Below, one piece after another: positions 26,380-34,873 of a DNA stretch of 64,000 bases (its first letter is position 1; each line of letters starts with the position of its first letter). The stretch is from Martinezella lusitana (GTDB lineage Bacteria; Pseudomonadota; Alphaproteobacteria; Rhizobiales; Rhizobiaceae), in assembly GCF_014207095.1 (NCBI RefSeq), contig NZ_JACHBG010000002.1:310001-374000 (forward strand). Direction: 5' to 3'. A model generated the notes under the pieces. That model was given only the letters and a program-made list of their open reading frames with translations, had not been told where the DNA came from and did no database searches. The translations under genes were made by a program, and so were the position numbers.

Positions 26380-27231
26380 TCAATCCCCCTGGAATTCCGG
26401 CCGACGCTTGGCGGCGAAGGCTTCGAAGGCGCGACGGAAATCCTGCGTCGCCATGCAGATCGCCTGCGCCTGCGCTTCGGATTCGATCATTTCCTCGATG
26501 CCCATGGCCCATTCCTGGTTCAGCATGGTCTTGGTCATGCCATGGGCGAACCAGGGGCCGTCGGCCAGCGAGCGGGCGAGCTTGACTGCTTCGCTTTCCA
26601 GATCGGCGTTGCTGTGCAGGCCGTTGTAGAAGCCCCAGGCCTGTCCTTCCGCTGCCGTCATCGAACGGCCGGTATAGAGAAGCTCGGCGGCGCGGCCCTG
26701 GCCGATGATGCGGGGCAGGATGCCGCATGCGCCCATATCGGCGCCGGCAAGGCCGACGCGGGTAAAGAGGAACGCCGTCTTGGCTTCCGGCGTTGCCAGT
26801 CTCAGATCGGAGGCCATGGCAAGGATGGCGCCGGCGCCGGCGCAGATGCCGTCGACTGCCGTGATGATCGGTTGCGGGCATTTGCGCATCGCCTTGACGA
26901 GATCGCCGGTCATGCGCGTGAAGGCCAGGAGCTCGGGCATCGCCATGCGGGTCAGCGGCTCGATGATCTCGAAGACGTCGCCGCCGGAGGAAAAATTGCC
27001 GCCTGCGCCGGTCAGCACGATGGCGCGGATATCCGATGCATAGGCGAGATCGCGGAAGAGATCGCGCAGCTCGGCATAGCTGTCGAAGGTCAGCGGGTTC
27101 TTACGCTCAGGGCGGTTCAGGCGGATGGTGGCGACACGGCCGTCTTCGCTGACATCCCACAGGAAATGCTCAGGCTTGTAATCCCTAAAGGGCTTCAGAT
27201 GCCCCTTCATCGTCATGTCCCGATCGCTCAT
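26380..27231 (-). CDS. Enoyl-CoA hydratase/isomerase-fold protein, catalytic Glu residues replaced
   Basis: A 283-residue crotonase-fold protein. The oxyanion-hole segments are kept ([13 protein letters not shown] and [12 protein letters not shown]). The two Glu of true hydratases are missing: the first site reads GAGAILAMA and the second reads [13 protein letters not shown], with an Asp in the ADMGA position. Crotonase relatives with Asp there include isomerases and ring-opening hydrolases such as BadI. Together with the preceding SDR, ring opening of a beta-keto alicyclic CoA ester is a plausible role. ATG 27231 lies six bases past the SDR stop codon, so the two are co-translated. Confidence 0.85.
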   Translation of the reverse strand: MSDRDMTMKGHLKPFRDYKPEHFLWDVSEDGRVATIRLNRPERKNPLTFDSYAELRDLFRDLAYASDIRAIVLTGAGGNFSSGGDVFEIIEPLTRMAMPELLAFTRMTGDLVKAMRKCPQPIITAVDGICAGAGAILAMASDLRLATPEAKTAFLFTRVGLAGADMGACGILPRIIGQGRAAELLYTGRSMTAAEGQAWGFYNGLHSNADLESEAVKLARSLADGPWFAHGMTKTMLNQEWAMGIEEMIESEAQAQAICMATQDFRRAFEAFAAKRRPEFQGD

Positions 27232-27236
27232 GGCGT

Positions 27237-28016
27237 TCAAATCTCCCCACCGGCAACCGCAATTGCCTGTCCATTGATCGATGCCGCGGCCGGCGATGCC
27301 AGCCAGAGCACGGTGTCGGCAACTTCTTCCGGCCTGATCAGCCGTCCCTGCGGATTGGACTTCGTGAACTCGGCAAGCGCCTGTTCGGGCGTGCGCCCGG
27401 TCTTGGCGACGATCGTTTCGATCGAGCGCTGAATGATCGGCGTATCGGTGAAGCCGGGGCAGACGGCATTGACCGTCATGCCGGTTTTGGCAAGTTCAAG
27501 CGCCAGCGAGCGCGTCAGGCCGACGACGCCATGCTTGGCGGCGACGTAAGCCGAGACGTAGCCATAGCCTTTCAAGCCCGCCGTCGAGGCGATATTGATG
27601 ATGCGCGCGCCGATGCCACGGGCTTTCAGGTCGGGAAGAACCGCCTGCGTCACCACGAAAACGCCGGTCAGGTCGACCGTTAGGACGTGGTTCCAGGCTT
27701 CCAGGCTCGTCTTCTCGAAGGGTGCACTCGGCGCTTCGCCGGCATTGTTGACGAGAATATCGACCGGGCCGAATTTTTCGCGTGCTTTGGCAAGGCCCTG
27801 GGCTACGGCTTCGGTGTTGGTGACATCGAACCCATCGACCACAAAGGCCTGCGCGCCGATTTCGGTGGCAACCGTTTCCAGCGGCTCCATGCGGCGACCG
27901 GCCAGGCTGACCTGCGCACCCTCTGCGGCGAGCGCCTTGGCGATCGCAGCGCCGATGCCGCTGCCGGCACCGGTGACGAGGGCGTGGCGGCCTGCAAGTT
28001 TGCCCGAACTCGTCAT
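27237..28016 (-). CDS. SDR-family 3-hydroxyacyl-CoA dehydrogenase
   Basis: A 259-residue short-chain dehydrogenase with [15 protein letters not shown] (about residues 15-29), [11 protein letters not shown], catalytic Ser in IINIASTAG and YVAAK as the Tyr-Lys pair. The group includes 3-hydroxybutyrate and alicyclic 2-hydroxyacyl-CoA dehydrogenases such as BadH. In this operon it probably oxidises or reduces the ring carbonyl left by the monooxygenase/reductase. The start at ATG 28016 follows GAGGATGAA; a longer frame to 28091 overlaps the upstream gene. It begins eight bases after the stop of the 772-residue monooxygenase/reductase gene. Confidence 0.9.
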   Translation of the reverse strand: MTSSGKLAGRHALVTGAGSGIGAAIAKALAAEGAQVSLAGRRMEPLETVATEIGAQAFVVDGFDVTNTEAVAQGLAKAREKFGPVDILVNNAGEAPSAPFEKTSLEAWNHVLTVDLTGVFVVTQAVLPDLKARGIGARIINIASTAGLKGYGYVSAYVAAKHGVVGLTRSLALELAKTGMTVNAVCPGFTDTPIIQRSIETIVAKTGRTPEQALAEFTKSNPQGRLIRPEEVADTVLWLASPAAASINGQAIAVAGGEI

Positions 28017-28023
28017 TTCATCC

Positions 28024-30342
28024 TCATTTCGCCGGTGTTGTGGTGGCTGCGCGGGCGAGGTTGGTTTCGTACTGAAGCTTGCCGGAAACATATTGCTTCG
28101 GCCAGGGAATGGAAGTCAGCCCGATCTTGGCGGCCTCATGCAGCGACCAGGCCGGATCCGCCAGATGCGGGCGGGCGACGGCGCAGAGATCGGCGCGGCC
28201 AGCGGCGATGATCGAATTGGCATGGTCTGCCTCCGAGATCGCGCCCACGGCGATTGTCGGGATGCCGATCTCATTGCGGATCTTGTCGGAGAAAGGCGTC
28301 TGGAACAGGCGGCCGTAGACCGGCTTTTCCTGTTTCGAGACTTGGCCCGAAGAGCAGTCGATCAGGTCGGCGCCGGCTTCCTTGAACATGGCAGCGAAGA
28401 TGGCCGCATCTTCCGGCGTGTTGCCCCCATCGGTCCAGTCGTGGCAGGAGAGGCGCACCGAGATCGGCTTGTTCGCTGGCCAGATGGCGCGGACTGCATG
28501 GAAGACTTCAAGCGGGTAGCGGGCGCGGTTTTCGTGGCTGCCGCCATATTCGTCGTCACGCAGATTGGTGAGCGGCGACAGGAAGCTCGACAGCAGATAA
28601 CCGTGGGCGCAGTGCAATTCCAGCCAGTCTGCGCCGGTTTCGACCGCCAGCTTGGTTGAGCGGATGAAGTCAGCCTTGACGCGGTCCATGTCGACGCGAT
28701 CCATGGCCTTCGGCACCTGGCTGTTCTTGAGGTAGGGGACTGATGACGCCGAGATCAGCGGCCACTCGCCTTCGGCCAGCGGCTGGTCGATGCCTTCCCA
28801 GGCGAGTTTCGTCGCACCCTTGCGGCCGGCATGGCCGATCTGGATGCCGACCTTGGCGGCGCTGCTCGTATGAACGAAGTCGATGAGCCGCTTCCACTGC
28901 GCAGCCTGTTCCTCGTTCCAGAGGCCGAGGCAGCCGGGGGTGATGCGCGCATCCGGGGTGACGCAGGTCATTTCCGCAAAGATCAAGCCGGCACCGCCGA
29001 GGGCGCGCGAGCCGAGATGGATAATGTGGAAGTCGTTCATCACGCCATCCGTGGCCGAGTACATGGCCATCGGCGAGACGACGATGCGGTTGACGAGCTG
29101 GACGTCGCGGAGGCGATAGGGTGTGAACATCGGCGGCAGGCAGCGATCATTGCCGACGGCAAGGCCGGATTTCTCGGCGAACCAGCGCTCATAGCCCTCA
29201 AGCCAGGTCTTGTCGCGCAGTCGCAGATTTTCGTGGCTGATGCGCTGCGAGCGGGTCAGCATCGAATACATGAATTGCGGCGGCTCGAGCGTGTCGGCAT
29301 AGCGGCGACCGACGACCTCGAACCATTCCATGGCATTGCGGGCGGCATTCTGGATGCGGGCGACGTCGACGCGGCGGATTTCCTCGTAGGTCTCGAGAAC
29401 GGCCGGGATCTTGTCTTTCTGGTGCCCGTGGATCTGGAACTGACGGGTCAGCTCGATGGCGTCATCGATGGCGAGCTTGGTGCCGGAACCGATGGCGAAA
29501 TGCGCGGTATGCGCCGCGTCGCCCATCAGCACGACATGGGAATTGCCGTTGAAATGGCTCCACTTGCCGCAGATCAGGCGGTTGAAGTTCAGCCATGCCG
29601 AGCCGCGGATATGGCGGGCATTGGTCATCAGCGACGAGCCTTCGAGCACTTCGGAGAACAGGTTTTCGCAGAAGGCGATAGAGCCATCCTGATCGACCTT
29701 GTCGAGGCCGTGGGCGAGATAGGCTTCTTCGGTGGTTTCGACGATGAAGGTCGAGGTCTTGTCGTCGAACTTGTAGATATGCGCCTGGAACCAGCCGTGG
29801 TCGGTCTTGCGGAAATCGAAGGTAAAGGCGTCGAACAGCTTGTCTGTGCCCAGCCAGATATAGCGATTCGGCCGGGTGATCATGTCCGGCTGGAAGACTT
29901 CCGGATAATGATTGCGAATGCGCGAATTGAGGCCATCCGAGCCGATGATCAGATCGGCGTCGGGGTAATCGAGATCGGAATTGACGTCGGTTTCGAAGAT
30001 CAGCTCGACATCCAGCGCCTCACAGCGTTTCTGCAGGATATTCAAAAGTTTCTTGCGGCCGATGCCGACGAAGCCGTGGCCCGATGTGCGCTGGCGCGTG
30101 CCCTTGAACAGGACTTCGATATCGTCCCAATGGTTGAAGGCATCCTCGATTTCGGCAGCGCTTTCGGGGTCCCATTCGCGCATCGAAACCATGGTCGCAT
30201 CGGAGAAGACAACGCCCCAGCCGAAGGTGTCGTAAGGGCGATTGCGCTCGACGACGCGGATCGAATGCTCGGGATGGAGTTTCTTCATCAGAAGCGCGAA
30301 GTAGAGCCCAGCCGGACCGCCGCCGATACAGACGATGCGCAT
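28024..30342 (-). CDS. 2-aminobenzoyl-CoA monooxygenase/reductase-type fusion (FAD monooxygenase + Old Yellow Enzyme)
   Basis: A 772-residue cytosolic flavoprotein. Residues 1-395 form a group A flavin monooxygenase: FAD motif GGGPAG at 7-12, the GD motif in [17 protein letters not shown] near 290-303. Residues about 404-772 form an Old-Yellow-Enzyme domain: [38 protein letters not shown] and [10 protein letters not shown]. This architecture is that of the Azoarcus evansii enzyme that hydroxylates 2-aminobenzoyl-CoA at C5 and then reduces the ring, dearomatising it; annotation pipelines often call such proteins bifunctional salicylyl-CoA 5-hydroxylase/oxidoreductase. The active-site Cys of YqjM-type OYEs is Ala here. 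It heads an operon of beta-oxidation genes and is divergent from the CoA ligase. Whether the substrate carries an amino or hydroxyl group is inference. Confidence 0.9.
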   Translation of the reverse strand: MRIVCIGGGPAGLYFALLMKKLHPEHSIRVVERNRPYDTFGWGVVFSDATMVSMREWDPESAAEIEDAFNHWDDIEVLFKGTRQRTSGHGFVGIGRKKLLNILQKRCEALDVELIFETDVNSDLDYPDADLIIGSDGLNSRIRNHYPEVFQPDMITRPNRYIWLGTDKLFDAFTFDFRKTDHGWFQAHIYKFDDKTSTFIVETTEEAYLAHGLDKVDQDGSIAFCENLFSEVLEGSSLMTNARHIRGSAWLNFNRLICGKWSHFNGNSHVVLMGDAAHTAHFAIGSGTKLAIDDAIELTRQFQIHGHQKDKIPAVLETYEEIRRVDVARIQNAARNAMEWFEVVGRRYADTLEPPQFMYSMLTRSQRISHENLRLRDKTWLEGYERWFAEKSGLAVGNDRCLPPMFTPYRLRDVQLVNRIVVSPMAMYSATDGVMNDFHIIHLGSRALGGAGLIFAEMTCVTPDARITPGCLGLWNEEQAAQWKRLIDFVHTSSAAKVGIQIGHAGRKGATKLAWEGIDQPLAEGEWPLISASSVPYLKNSQVPKAMDRVDMDRVKADFIRSTKLAVETGADWLELHCAHGYLLSSFLSPLTNLRDDEYGGSHENRARYPLEVFHAVRAIWPANKPISVRLSCHDWTDGGNTPEDAAIFAAMFKEAGADLIDCSSGQVSKQEKPVYGRLFQTPFSDKIRNEIGIPTIAVGAISEADHANSIIAAGRADLCAVARPHLADPAWSLHEAAKIGLTSIPWPKQYVSGKLQYETNLARAATTTPAK

Positions 30343-30385
30343 CGCTTATCCCTCCTCTTGAAACCGTGGGGGTTCCGAAAAATTA

Positions 30386-30406
30386 TTTAAGTTTAAAATA
30401 TCTTGC
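30386..30406. promoter_or_regulatory. Candidate operator, direct-repeat copy 1
   Basis: This 21-base block (core TTTAAGTTTAAAAT, ending TCTTGC) recurs at 30516-30536 with three mismatches. It lies about 45 bases upstream of the start of the monooxygenase/reductase gene, well placed to control that operon. Confidence 0.55.
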
Positions 30407-30419
30407 CGGTCGCATTCGT

Positions 30420-30433
30420 CAAGATATCTCTTG
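30420..30433. promoter_or_regulatory. Inverted repeat CAAGA-N4-TCTTG between the two operator copies
   Basis: CAAGA and TCTTG flank a TATC spacer. The TCTTG half-site is shared with the ends of the two direct-repeat copies on either side, so all three may be read by one protein. Confidence 0.35.
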
Positions 30434-30515
30434 TCTGAATCTCGTGATCACGCGGCCGCGCAGCGCTCTAGAAATCTAAAAATATCCTTTTAAATCAATC
30501 GGAAGCAGAAAATAT

Positions 30516-30536
30516 TTTAGGCTTAAAATTTCTTGC
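30516..30536. promoter_or_regulatory. Candidate operator, direct-repeat copy 2
   Basis: Contains the near-palindrome TTTTAGGCTTAAAA (30515-30528), followed by TTTCTTGC. It lies about 110 bases upstream of the CoA-ligase start. The reverse complement of the site at 37719-37732 matches it at 13 of 14 bases, linking this promoter to the one upstream of the oxidoreductase and transporter genes. Confidence 0.6.
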
Positions 30537-30642
30537 TTGAACATTCCTTTTTTCAGTGCGATCTTTTTAGCCATGCCACACATAGGGCCTTGGGGAGGTC
30601 GCTGCGATGGGGCTTGATTGATTGCTATCTGGGAGCGAGGCA

Positions 30643-32253
30643 ATGCTGGGACCGACCGGTCATACCGATACATTCACGCGGGACAACCTGCCGCCTTTCG
30701 GGGAATGGCCCGAATTGCGAATGGACGGTTTCGACTATCCGGAATGGCTGAATGCCGGCTTCGAGCTTAGCGACCGGATGGTGGAAAAGGGCTTCGGCGA
30801 CAATGTGGCACTGATCGGCAACGGCCGCCGCCGCACCTATAAGGAGCTTGCGGATTGGACCAACCGCATCGCCCACGCGCTTGTCGAGAACTTTGGCGTC
30901 AAACCCGGCAATCGCGTTCTCATCCGCTCCGGCAACAACCCCGCCATGATCGCCTGCTGGCTGGCGGTGACCAAGGTCGGCGCCGTCGCCGTCAATACGA
31001 TGCCGATGCTGCGGGCGGGCGAGCTCTCGAAGGTCGTCGACAAGGCGGAAATTTCCTTTGCACTCTGCGATACGAGACTGCTGGAGGAGCTGGTCACAGT
31101 CGCCAAGGATAGCCGCTTCCTGAAGCAGGTCGTCGGCTTTGACGGCACCGCCAATCACGATGCCGAGCTCGACCGCATCGCGCTCAATAAGCCCGTTCGT
31201 TTCGAAGTGGTCAAAACCGGTCGGGATGACGTGGCGCTGCTCGGATTCACCTCTGGCTCGACGGGCGTGCCGAAGGCGACGATGCATTTCCATCGCGATA
31301 TCCTGATCATCGCCGATGCCTATGCGAAGGAAGTCTTGCAGGTCACGCCCGATGACGTTTTCATCGGCTCGCCGCCGATTGCCTTCACCTTCGGGCTCGG
31401 CGGTCTCGTCGTCTTCCCCCTGCGCTTCGGTGCGTCGACGGCGCTGCTGGAGAATGCTTCGCCGAAGAATATGATCGAGATCATCCAGGAATATGGCGCG
31501 ACCATCAGCTTCACCGCGCCGACGGCCTATCGTGCCATGCTGGCCGCCATGGAAGAGGGGGCCGACCTTTCCTCACTTCGAATCGCCGTTTCGGCGGGTG
31601 AGACGCTGCCCGGGCCGATCTTCGAGGAATGGACGCGCAAGACCGGCAAGCCGATCCTAGACGGTATCGGCTCGACGGAGTTGCTGCATATCTTCATCTC
31701 CAACCGGCTTTCCGATGCCAAGGCGAACTGCACCGGCAAGCCGTTGACGGGCTATGAAGCCCGCGTTGTGGATGAGGATATGAACGAGGTTCCGCGCGGT
31801 ACGATCGGCAAGCTCGTCGTTCGTGGCCCGATCGGCTGCCGATATCTCGCCGACCATCGGCAGGCAGACTACGTGCGCGCTGGCTGGAACCTGACGGGCG
31901 ATAGCTTCGTTCAGGACGAAGATGGCTATTTCCACTTCGCCGCGCGCTCCGACGACATCATCCTGTCGGCCGGCTACAATATTGCCGGACCGGAAGTCGA
32001 GGCTGCCCTTCTTTCGCATGCCGACGTGCTGGAATGCGCCGTCGTCGGCAAACCGGACGAGGAACGGGGCCACATCGTTCAGGCTCATGTGGTGCTGGCG
32101 CCGGGTGTCTCCGGTTCGGATTTGCTGGTCAAGGCGCTGCAGGATCATGTCAAGGCGATAATCGCGCCTTATAAATATCCACGCTCCATCATCTTCGTCG
32201 AGGCTCTGCCGAAAACGGAATCAGGCAAGATTCAGCGTTTCCGCCTCAAGTAG
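30643..32253 (+). CDS. Benzoate/2-aminobenzoate-CoA ligase family protein
   Basis: A 536-residue AMP-forming ligase that activates an aromatic acid to its CoA thioester at the cost of ATP. It has the P-loop LLGFTSGSTGVPKATMH, the adenine motif in DGIGSTELLHIF, the GD motif in WNLTGDSFVQDEDGYF and the catalytic Lys in LPKTESGKIQRF. The branch with FGLGGLVVFPLRFG resembles benzoate-CoA and 2-aminobenzoate-CoA ligases. The start at ATG 30643 follows GGGAGCGAGG; the frame also opens at a TTG at 30622. It is divergent from the monooxygenase/reductase operon, sharing a 300-base regulatory region, so it most likely makes the substrate of that enzyme. Confidence 0.88.
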   Translation: MLGPTGHTDTFTRDNLPPFGEWPELRMDGFDYPEWLNAGFELSDRMVEKGFGDNVALIGNGRRRTYKELADWTNRIAHALVENFGVKPGNRVLIRSGNNPAMIACWLAVTKVGAVAVNTMPMLRAGELSKVVDKAEISFALCDTRLLEELVTVAKDSRFLKQVVGFDGTANHDAELDRIALNKPVRFEVVKTGRDDVALLGFTSGSTGVPKATMHFHRDILIIADAYAKEVLQVTPDDVFIGSPPIAFTFGLGGLVVFPLRFGASTALLENASPKNMIEIIQEYGATISFTAPTAYRAMLAAMEEGADLSSLRIAVSAGETLPGPIFEEWTRKTGKPILDGIGSTELLHIFISNRLSDAKANCTGKPLTGYEARVVDEDMNEVPRGTIGKLVVRGPIGCRYLADHRQADYVRAGWNLTGDSFVQDEDGYFHFAARSDDIILSAGYNIAGPEVEAALLSHADVLECAVVGKPDEERGHIVQAHVVLAPGVSGSDLLVKALQDHVKAIIAPYKYPRSIIFVEALPKTESGKIQRFRLK

Positions 32254-32264
32254 CGGAAACGCCT
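32235..32264 (+). terminator. Candidate terminator overlapping the ligase stop codon
   Basis: GCGTTTCCGC (32235-32244) pairs with GCGGAAACGC (32253-32262) and CTTTC follows. The ligase TAG stop (32251-32253) lies at the loop/stem junction. It is between convergent genes with only 12 bases between stop codons. Confidence 0.5.
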
Positions 32265-32265
32265 T

Positions 32266-33114
32266 TCAGGCTGCGTTCTCCTGCCCTGCATCGCGCCCGA
32301 GCCAGTGCGGGTCGATTTCCGGCAGAGGGATGGCATCCAGCAGCATGCGGGTATAGGCGGAGGCGGGGGCAGTGAAGACGCGCTCGCAATCGCCTTCCTC
32401 TTCGACACGGCCATGGCGCAGGACATAGACACGGTCGCAGACGGCACGGATGACCGAGAGGTCGTGGCTGATGAAGGCCATGGACAAGCCGAGGTCGCGC
32501 GAAAGCTCTTTCAGCAGATTGAGCACCTGTGCCTGCGTTGACACGTCCAAGCCGGAGACGATCTCGTCTGCCAGCACGAAATCAGGCTCCAGCAACGCGG
32601 CCCGCGCGATGCCGACGCGCTGGCGCTGGCCACCGGAAAGCTCATGCGGATTGCGATCGAGGCAGGCCTGCGGCAACGTTACCCGCTCGAGGATCTTGGC
32701 GACGCGTCGCTCAGCGTCTTTCCGGTCAGAAGCCAGCCTATGCAGCAGCAGCGGTTCGACGAGGATGCGGCGGATGGTATGGCGCGGATTGAGCGAGGCC
32801 ATCGGATCCTGGAAGATCATCTGCATGCGGCGACGCAGCGGCCGCATCTCGGTATCGGGCAGACGGGTGATGTCCCTGCCGTCGAAGTGGATGCTGCCTG
32901 CGGTCACATCGACCAGCCGTAGCAGGGCGCGGCCGAGGGTCGTCTTGCCCGAGCCGCTTTCGCCGACGATGCCGACCGTTTCGCCGCGGCGGATGTCGAT
33001 ATCGACCCCATGCAGCACTTTGATGCCGTGGCCCGGCGGTCCGAAAAGGTGCGGCTTGGCGCCATAGGTAACTTCGATGCCTTTAGCCGACAGGAGATTA
33101 TCGGAAACGCTCAT
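32266..33114 (-). CDS. Oligopeptide/dipeptide-type ABC transporter ATPase (OppF/DppF-like)
   Basis: A 282-residue ABC ATPase. Walker A is GESGSGKTT, the signature is [14 protein letters not shown] and Walker B is FVLADEIVSGLD, where Ile takes the place of the usual Pro in DEP; H-loop AFISHDLS follows. It is the last gene of a five-gene importer unit and starts with an ATGA overlap with the preceding ATPase gene, so the two are translationally coupled and presumably form the heterodimer. The C-terminal oligopeptide-transporter extension is short. Confidence 0.88.
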   Translation of the reverse strand: MSVSDNLLSAKGIEVTYGAKPHLFGPPGHGIKVLHGVDIDIRRGETVGIVGESGSGKTTLGRALLRLVDVTAGSIHFDGRDITRLPDTEMRPLRRRMQMIFQDPMASLNPRHTIRRILVEPLLLHRLASDRKDAERRVAKILERVTLPQACLDRNPHELSGGQRQRVGIARAALLEPDFVLADEIVSGLDVSTQAQVLNLLKELSRDLGLSMAFISHDLSVIRAVCDRVYVLRHGRVEEEGDCERVFTAPASAYTRMLLDAIPLPEIDPHWLGRDAGQENAA

Positions 33115-33983
33115 CGGCCACCCTCCGGAATGCCAATCTCACGGCGCAATTGTTCGAAGACGGCTTGCGGAACCGGTGTCAACCCAGCATCCGGCCGGTC
33201 GTAGCGCGGCCCGGCCGATATCAATGATCTTGTGTATATGTGTCGGGGATGGGTGAGCACATCGCTCGTGCGTCCCTCTTCGATGACCTTGCCGGCGTAG
33301 AGCAGGGTGACGCTATCGCAAATCTGGGCGACGACGCCGAGGTCATGGGTGACGAAGATGACGGCGGTGCCATGCGCTTCCTGCAGGCCGCGGATCAGCC
33401 GCAGGATCTGCTTCTGCACGGTGACGTCGAGTGCCGTGGTCGGTTCGTCGGCGACGACCAGTTTTGGTTCCAGCGCGAAGGCTGCGGCAATCAATATACG
33501 CTGGCGCATGCCGCCGGACAATTCGTGCGGGTAGGCGTGAAGCACGCGCTCGGGATCGCGGATATGCACTTCCTCCAACAGCTTCAGCGCCCGCCGCCGA
33601 GCGTCGCCCGATGACATGCCCCGCTTCAGCCGCAGGCCGTCGGTCAGTTGCGCCTCGACGCGCCGGCCGGGATTGAGCGCCGTTTGCGGGTCTTGCGGGA
33701 TCAACGAAATCTCGCTGCCCATGATGCTGCGCAATTCCCCGGCTGAGAGAGTAAGGAGGTCACGGCTTTCGAACAGGATCGATCCGCTCGTAATACGGAC
33801 GCTGCGCGGCAGGATGCCGAGCAAAGCCTTGGCGATGGTGGACTTTCCGGCACCGCTTTCGCCGACGAGCCCGCGCACTTCGCCACGCTCAAGGGTGAGG
33901 GAGACATCGCGTAGGATCGGTGCGCCGCCGTCACGGTCGGATATGGCGTTGAGGCCGGTAATGGAGAGAAGTGGAGATGTCAT
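33111..33983 (-). CDS. Oligopeptide/dipeptide-type ABC transporter ATPase (OppD/DppD-like)
   Basis: A 290-residue ABC ATPase with Walker A GESGAGKST, signature LSGGMRQRILIAAA, Walker B LVVADEPTTALD and H-loop IFVTHDLG. The C-terminal segment HPRHIYTRSLISAGP is the oligopeptide-transporter extension typical of OppD. The start at ATG 33983 gives an ATGA overlap with the stop of the permease gene, which fits tight coupling; a frame opening at 34085 would run deep into the permease gene. It pairs with the ATPase at 32266. Confidence 0.9.
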   Translation of the reverse strand: MTSPLLSITGLNAISDRDGGAPILRDVSLTLERGEVRGLVGESGAGKSTIAKALLGILPRSVRITSGSILFESRDLLTLSAGELRSIMGSEISLIPQDPQTALNPGRRVEAQLTDGLRLKRGMSSGDARRRALKLLEEVHIRDPERVLHAYPHELSGGMRQRILIAAAFALEPKLVVADEPTTALDVTVQKQILRLIRGLQEAHGTAVIFVTHDLGVVAQICDSVTLLYAGKVIEEGRTSDVLTHPRHIYTRSLISAGPRYDRPDAGLTPVPQAVFEQLRREIGIPEGGR

Positions 33984-34873
33984 CGGCGCATCACCGGATC
34001 GAGGGCGCGGCGCAGGCCGTCGCCGAGTTGATTGAAGGCAAGCACCGTCGCAAAGAGCGCGATCAACGGCACGACCAGAACCCACCAGCCTTGATAGATC
34101 ATCTGCCGACCCTCGGCGATCATGCCGCCCCAGGTCGGCGTGTCGGATGCGACCGACAGGCCGACGAAGGACAGAATGGCTTCGACGATGACGGCGATGC
34201 CCATTTCCAGGCTGACAAGGGCGATCAGCACCGGCGTCACATTGGGCAGGATTTCGCTGAAGAGGATTCTGGCCCGCGAAAAGCCGATCGTGTGGGCGGC
34301 GGTCACATAATCCATTCGCGCTTGGGCCTGCGTTTCCGAGCGCACGACGCGACAGAAGCGTGTCCAGTCGATGATGACGATAGCGGCGATGACCGAGTGG
34401 ACGCCGGAGCCGAAGACGGCGACGAGCAATATCGATAGCAATACGGGCGGGAAGGCCATCCAGATATCGACGAGGCGTGAGATGACCTTGTCGATCCAGC
34501 CGCCATACCAGCCGGCGAGGAGGCCGAGCAGCGTGCCGATCAGAGCCGCGAGGCCGGCTGCGACGAAGGCGACCGTGAGCGCGATGCGCGTGCCGAAGAT
34601 CGCGCGGGACAGCACGTCACGGCCGAGATCGTCGGTGCCCAGCAGGAAGCCGGGATCGGAACCCTCGATCCAGGCCGGCGGTAGGGTGCCGGACATCAGA
34701 TCCTGCTCCAGCGGATCTTTCGGCGCGATATAAGGCGCAAAGATCGCGAGGATGAGGAGCGTGAGAATGAAGCCGCCGCCGAAGATCACCTTCGGCTCGG
34801 ACAGCAGCGCCCGAACGCGTTTCGCCATTCTGGAGGGCGATAGTGGTATGGCGGGCGAGGTGACGTCAGCCAT
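33980..34873 (-). CDS. Dipeptide/oligopeptide-type ABC permease (DppC/OppC-like)
   Basis: A 297-residue inner-membrane permease with an N-terminal hydrophobic segment (about residues 30-52), a periplasmic loop with the typical GTDDLGRDVLSRAIFGTRIAL segment, and four or five further helices. The coupling-helix EAA-like loop is DYVTAAHTIGFSRARILFSEILPN. The start at ATG 34873 overlaps the end of the other permease gene by eight bases; an extension to 34957 lacks support. It forms the channel with the DppB-like protein. Confidence 0.9.
   Translation of the reverse strand: MADVTSPAIPLSPSRMAKRVRALLSEPKVIFGGGFILTLLILAIFAPYIAPKDPLEQDLMSGTLPPAWIEGSDPGFLLGTDDLGRDVLSRAIFGTRIALTVAFVAAGLAALIGTLLGLLAGWYGGWIDKVISRLVDIWMAFPPVLLSILLVAVFGSGVHSVIAAIVIIDWTRFCRVVRSETQAQARMDYVTAAHTIGFSRARILFSEILPNVTPVLIALVSLEMGIAVIVEAILSFVGLSVASDTPTWGGMIAEGRQMIYQGWWVLVVPLIALFATVLAFNQLGDGLRRALDPVMRR

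Noticed and set aside
23952..26585. Open frame of 877 codons on the plus strand
   Set aside because: It is antisense to four well-supported acyl-CoA genes, its product is Arg/Asp/His-rich without any recognisable fold, and it has no ribosome site. It is a shadow of GC-rich coding sequence.
28831..30390. Open frame of 519 codons on the plus strand
   Set aside because: Antisense to the fused monooxygenase/reductase gene, with composition typical of shadow frames and no conserved motif.
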